Positions 5,050-6,863 of a stretch of DNA of 6,863 bases are shown piece after piece. Under the pieces are notes generated by a model. It did no database searches and was not told where the DNA came from. It worked only from the letters and a program-made list of their open reading frames with translations. The DNA is from Nitrospirota bacterium (GTDB taxonomy: Bacteria; Nitrospirota; Nitrospiria; Nitrospirales; Nitrospiraceae), in assembly GCA_004296865.1 (NCBI GenBank), contig SCVQ01000046.1:1-6863 (forward strand), read 5' to 3'. How positions within the stretch are numbered: the stretch's first letter is position 1; every line of letters begins with the position of its first letter. The position numbers were made by a program, and so were the translations under genes.

Positions 5050-6279
5050 ATGATCGGAGCATCGAAAAAGTCGGTCAGGGTCTGCCGCTCTGTCATGGCC
5101 GCCGTGTGGCTTCTCTCGATGACATCGGTTGCGGTCCTCGACCTTCTCGCAGTCGAGGCAGCCGGCGACGCGGTCCAGTCTGAAGGGTCCAGACTGCGTG
5201 CGCGTGACCTGGGCATTGCCGTAGGCCGCTATCAGCCCGGGCCGAACAACGCCATTACCGATGTGGCCGGGGTGAAGGTCGGGCATGTGACGCTGGTGCG
5301 GGGGGAGGGGGCGCTCAAGCCTGGGCAGGGGCCGGTCCGCACCGGAGCCACGGTGGTGATCCCCCGCGAAGATGTCTGGCGGAAGAAAGTCCCGGCCGGG
5401 TCGTTCGTGCTCAATGGGACCGGCGAGATGACCGGCCTGGCCTGGGTGGCCGAGTCCGGATTTCTGGAGTATCCGATCGCGCTCACCAGTACCTTGAACG
5501 TGCCGCGCGTCGCCAACGGGGTGATGAGCTGGATGATCAAACGGTATCCCGACATTGGGATCACCGACGACACGCTGACTCCGGTGGTGGCGGAATGCGA
5601 CGATAGCCGTCTGAACGACAGCCAAGGCCGGCATGTCTCCGAGGCCGATGTGATGGCGGCGCTGGATGGAGCCGCCATCGGGTCTGTGGCGGAGGGAGCG
5701 GTGGGGGCCGGGACCGGCATGGTGTCCTACGGATTCAAGGGTGGCATCGGGACGTCGTCGCGCCGGTTGTCTGAGGAAGACGGAGGCTACACGATCGGGG
5801 TCTTGGTCAACGCCAACCATGGTCGGCGAGACGAACTGGTGGTGGCCGGCGTGCCGGTGGGAAAATTGTACGACAAGGAAGAGATCGCCTCGCTTCCAGG
5901 CGGCGAGGGCTCGATCATCGTGATCATTGCGACAGATGCGCCGCTGGACTCGCGCCAACTGGGACGGCTGGCCAAGCGAGCGGCCTTGGGCTTGGCCAGG
6001 ACCGGTTCGACCGCGCGTCACGGCAGCGGCGATTTCATGCTGGCCTTCTCGACGGGGAACACGATCCCGCATTATCCGAAAGACCGGACCTTCGCCATGA
6101 CGCACCTCGCCGATACCCACCTCAATCCGTTGCTGAGCGCGACCGTCGAGGCCACGGAAGAGGCGATCCTGAATGCCTTGACCATGGCCTCGACCATGGT
6201 CGGGCGGGACGGCCGCCGCGTGGAGGCGATTTCTTTGCCCAAGCTGCGCGCCTTGGTGGGCGCCCGCCATGATCGATGA
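5050..6279 (+). CDS. Exported P1 family (DmpA/BapA-type) aminopeptidase
   Basis: A 409-residue member of the P1/S58 peptidase family (DmpA, BapA), Ntn-hydrolase-like enzymes that cut themselves into two chains and release N-terminal D-, L- or beta-amino acids. Residues 1-39 form an export signal: basic KKSVRVCR, then a hydrophobic core (about 15-35), then AVEAAG. The mature part contains NAITDVAGVKVGHVT (67-81), TGATVVIPR, GAGTGMVSYGFKGGIGTSSR (219-238) and VLVNANHGRR. EGSIIVIIATDAPL (286-299) is the self-cleavage region; Ser288, after Gly287, is the expected new N-terminal nucleophile. That leaves a 122-residue small chain, as in DmpA. Ser326 and Asp328 in GSGDF sit 38 and 40 residues on, the same spacing as Ser250, Ser288 and Glu290 of BapA. 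A near-perfect SD (AAGGAGGT, 5039-5046) overlapping the previous stop fixes the start. The likely site is periplasmic; the substrate is unknown. Confidence 0.93.
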   Translation: MIGASKKSVRVCRSVMAAVWLLSMTSVAVLDLLAVEAAGDAVQSEGSRLRARDLGIAVGRYQPGPNNAITDVAGVKVGHVTLVRGEGALKPGQGPVRTGATVVIPREDVWRKKVPAGSFVLNGTGEMTGLAWVAESGFLEYPIALTSTLNVPRVANGVMSWMIKRYPDIGITDDTLTPVVAECDDSRLNDSQGRHVSEADVMAALDGAAIGSVAEGAVGAGTGMVSYGFKGGIGTSSRRLSEEDGGYTIGVLVNANHGRRDELVVAGVPVGKLYDKEEIASLPGGEGSIIVIIATDAPLDSRQLGRLAKRAALGLARTGSTARHGSGDFMLAFSTGNTIPHYPKDRTFAMTHLADTHLNPLLSATVEATEEAILNALTMASTMVGRDGRRVEAISLPKLRALVGARHDR

Positions 6280-6287
6280 CCATTGCA

Positions 6288-6323
6288 TGCGGCCGGCGAT
6301 CGAACCTGGGCGAGCCGGCAGCA
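6288..6323 (+). other. Imperfect hairpin downstream of the peptidase gene
   Basis: GCCGGC at 6292-6297 pairs with GCCGGC at 6314-6319. Past one mismatch, TGC at 6288-6290 pairs with GCA at 6321-6323, giving nine pairs around a 16-base loop. It starts 8 bases after the peptidase stop. No T-tract follows directly (TTTT appears only at 6338-6341), so it is not a convincing intrinsic terminator; it may stabilise or attenuate the transcript. Confidence 0.3.
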
Positions 6324-6332
6324 GAGGAGTCC

Positions 6333-6362
6333 TTGCATTTTGAAGCGAGGCCCGTCTATCCT
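6333..6362 (+). promoter_or_regulatory. Weak sigma70-like promoter candidate before the small gene
   Basis: TTGCAT (6333-6338), an 18-base spacer and TATCCT (6357-6362) form a partial match: three of six -35 positions and four of six -10 positions. It lies in the longest gene-free gap of the rightward run, where a promoter for the small gene and the FIST gene would be expected. A predicted start near 6369 falls inside the palindrome at 6365-6376. Chance similarity is possible. Confidence 0.3.
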
Positions 6363-6364
6363 TT

Positions 6365-6376
6365 CCGCACGTGCGG
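6365..6376. repeat. Perfect 12-bp palindrome
   Basis: CCGCACGTGCGG equals its own reverse complement, with a central CACGTG core. It sits 2 bases after the candidate -10 box and 43 bases before the next start codon, where a repressor operator would be placed. No regulator is identifiable in the window, so this is a symmetry observation with a suggested role. Confidence 0.4.
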
Positions 6377-6419
6377 TGAATGACCGCGAGGGATGGCAAA
6401 CTGTCCGTAACGAGGGACC

Positions 6420-6647
6420 ATGACGGATTATCAAATCGGCGGAGGCCTCAAACTGCTCACGGCGCTGGAGAAGACCCGGGCCTTTGCGGAGTTTCTGCAG
6501 CAGCGGATGGTGCCGGCCTTGGAGAGTGAAGATCCGACGGAACTCCACTATCTTCTCGCGCAACTCGACGACTATCACTCGTACCTGTGGCGGTATTACC
6601 AGAAGCTCCAAAAGGAACGCGGCGACCGGGCGAACATGACCGATTAG
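6420..6647 (+). CDS. Small hypothetical helical protein
   Basis: A 75-residue protein that I do not recognise. It has no signal peptide, membrane segment or cysteine, so it is probably cytosolic. The sequence is strongly helix-forming: GGLKLLTALEKTRAFAEFLQ, then a break at ESEDPTE, then a second amphipathic helix rich in aromatic residues, with DDYHSYLWRYYQKLQKERG (50-68) carrying five Tyr/Trp in 12 positions. A two-helix hairpin with a possible protein-binding aromatic face is plausible. GAGGGA at 6412-6417 sits close before the ATG as the SD. An in-frame TAA at 6408-6410 rules out an earlier start. It lies 31 bases before the FIST-domain gene on the same strand, suggesting the two are expressed together. 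Reality of the gene rests on the SD, its length and balanced composition rather than on a known family. Confidence 0.65.
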   Translation: MTDYQIGGGLKLLTALEKTRAFAEFLQQRMVPALESEDPTELHYLLAQLDDYHSYLWRYYQKLQKERGDRANMTD

Positions 6648-6678
6648 GCCGCAACCGATCACAGCGCCGCACAGAACC

Positions 6679-6863
6679 ATGCAAACTGGAAACGACACAG
6701 GGGCCCGCGTTGCCGTGGCGGTCTCCCACAATGAGGATGCGACAGAGGCGGGATGCGCCGTCGGACGGGCGGTGCGAAATGAGCTGGGGGAGGGCACGGC
6801 GGACCTGGCGTTCCTCTTCTTCTCTTCCCATTACGCCAATCAGGCCGAAGCCCTCTGCGCGGC
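6679..6863 (+). CDS. FIST N-terminal domain protein, 5' part (cut by right edge)
   Basis: The frame from ATG 6679 is open for 61 codons to the window edge. It reads ARVAVAVSHNEDATEAGCAV, then GRAVRNELGEGTADLAFLFF, then SSHYANQAEALCAA. The pattern (a beta strand, a helix with an A-x-x-A-G-like face, then DLAFLFFSSHYA) is the start of the FIST_N domain. FIST (F-box and intracellular signal transduction) domains are thought to sense small ligands, probably amino acids, and often pair with FIST_C or signalling output domains. Whether those follow cannot be seen. No clear SD precedes the ATG, but no other in-frame ATG, GTG or TTG lies in the preceding gap. With the small gene 31 bases upstream it may depend on read-through or coupling. 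The family call is made on about 50 residues. Confidence 0.72.
   Translation, partial: MQTGNDTGARVAVAVSHNEDATEAGCAVGRAVRNELGEGTADLAFLFFSSHYANQAEALCA

Noticed and set aside
4194..5216. A 340-codon reverse-strand frame across the nuclease end, the zinc-ribbon gene and the peptidase start
   Set aside because: It crosses three well-supported forward genes and shows only antisense-type composition.
4894..6399. A 501-codon open frame on the reverse strand opposite the peptidase gene
   Set aside because: It is rich in Arg, His, Gly and Pro with no family motif, and lies fully opposite a gene with a signal peptide, catalytic motifs and a near-perfect SD. GC-rich codon positions commonly leave such antisense frames open.

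Overview
The window reads as a compact chromosomal segment of a Gram-negative, fairly GC-rich bacterium. The signs are two lipobox-bearing lipoproteins (one close to the outer-membrane BamE/SmpA fold), good Shine-Dalgarno (SD) sites, mostly short intergenic gaps and one strand used almost throughout. From memory, the gene families and their wording resemble Nitrospira (Nitrospirota). That is an impression, not something the sequence proves. I see no mobile element, tRNA, rRNA, CRISPR array or phage gene.

Layout. A gene cut by the left edge runs leftwards and encodes the N-terminus of a Trm112-like small protein. A divergent gap of about 100 bases separates it from a rightward run. The run starts with a DUF502 two-helix membrane protein, then a GNAT acetyltransferase 8 bases later, then two adjacent small lipoproteins. 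The lipoproteins appear to be diverged tandem paralogs, with 19 identities over 39 aligned residues after the lipid-modified cysteine.

A gap of 46 bases holds a clear sigma70-type promoter (TTGTTG, 17 bases, TATAAT). Its expected transcription start falls on or within a base or two of the ATG of a LOG-family nucleotide phosphoribohydrolase-like gene, and no SD is present, so a leaderless transcript is likely. The same ATG lies in the loop of a perfect 7-bp inverted repeat. The LOG gene overlaps by ATGA with a full-length metallo-beta-lactamase/beta-CASP RNA nuclease gene. Close behind follow a two-helix membrane protein with a four-cysteine zinc ribbon and an exported P1-family (DmpA/BapA-type) self-processing aminopeptidase. 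Spacing suggests these four genes form one transcription unit.

After the peptidase comes a 140-base gap with an imperfect hairpin, a weak promoter candidate and a perfect 12-bp palindrome. It is followed by a small 75-residue helical protein of unknown function and the first 61 residues of a FIST-domain sensor protein cut by the right edge.

How the genes could work together: LOG and beta-CASP nuclease are translationally coupled, which fits a link between RNA turnover and nucleotide handling, but that is inference. The rest looks like a housekeeping and envelope neighbourhood rather than a defence or secretion system. The most distinctive signals are the LOG start region and the tandem lipoproteins.
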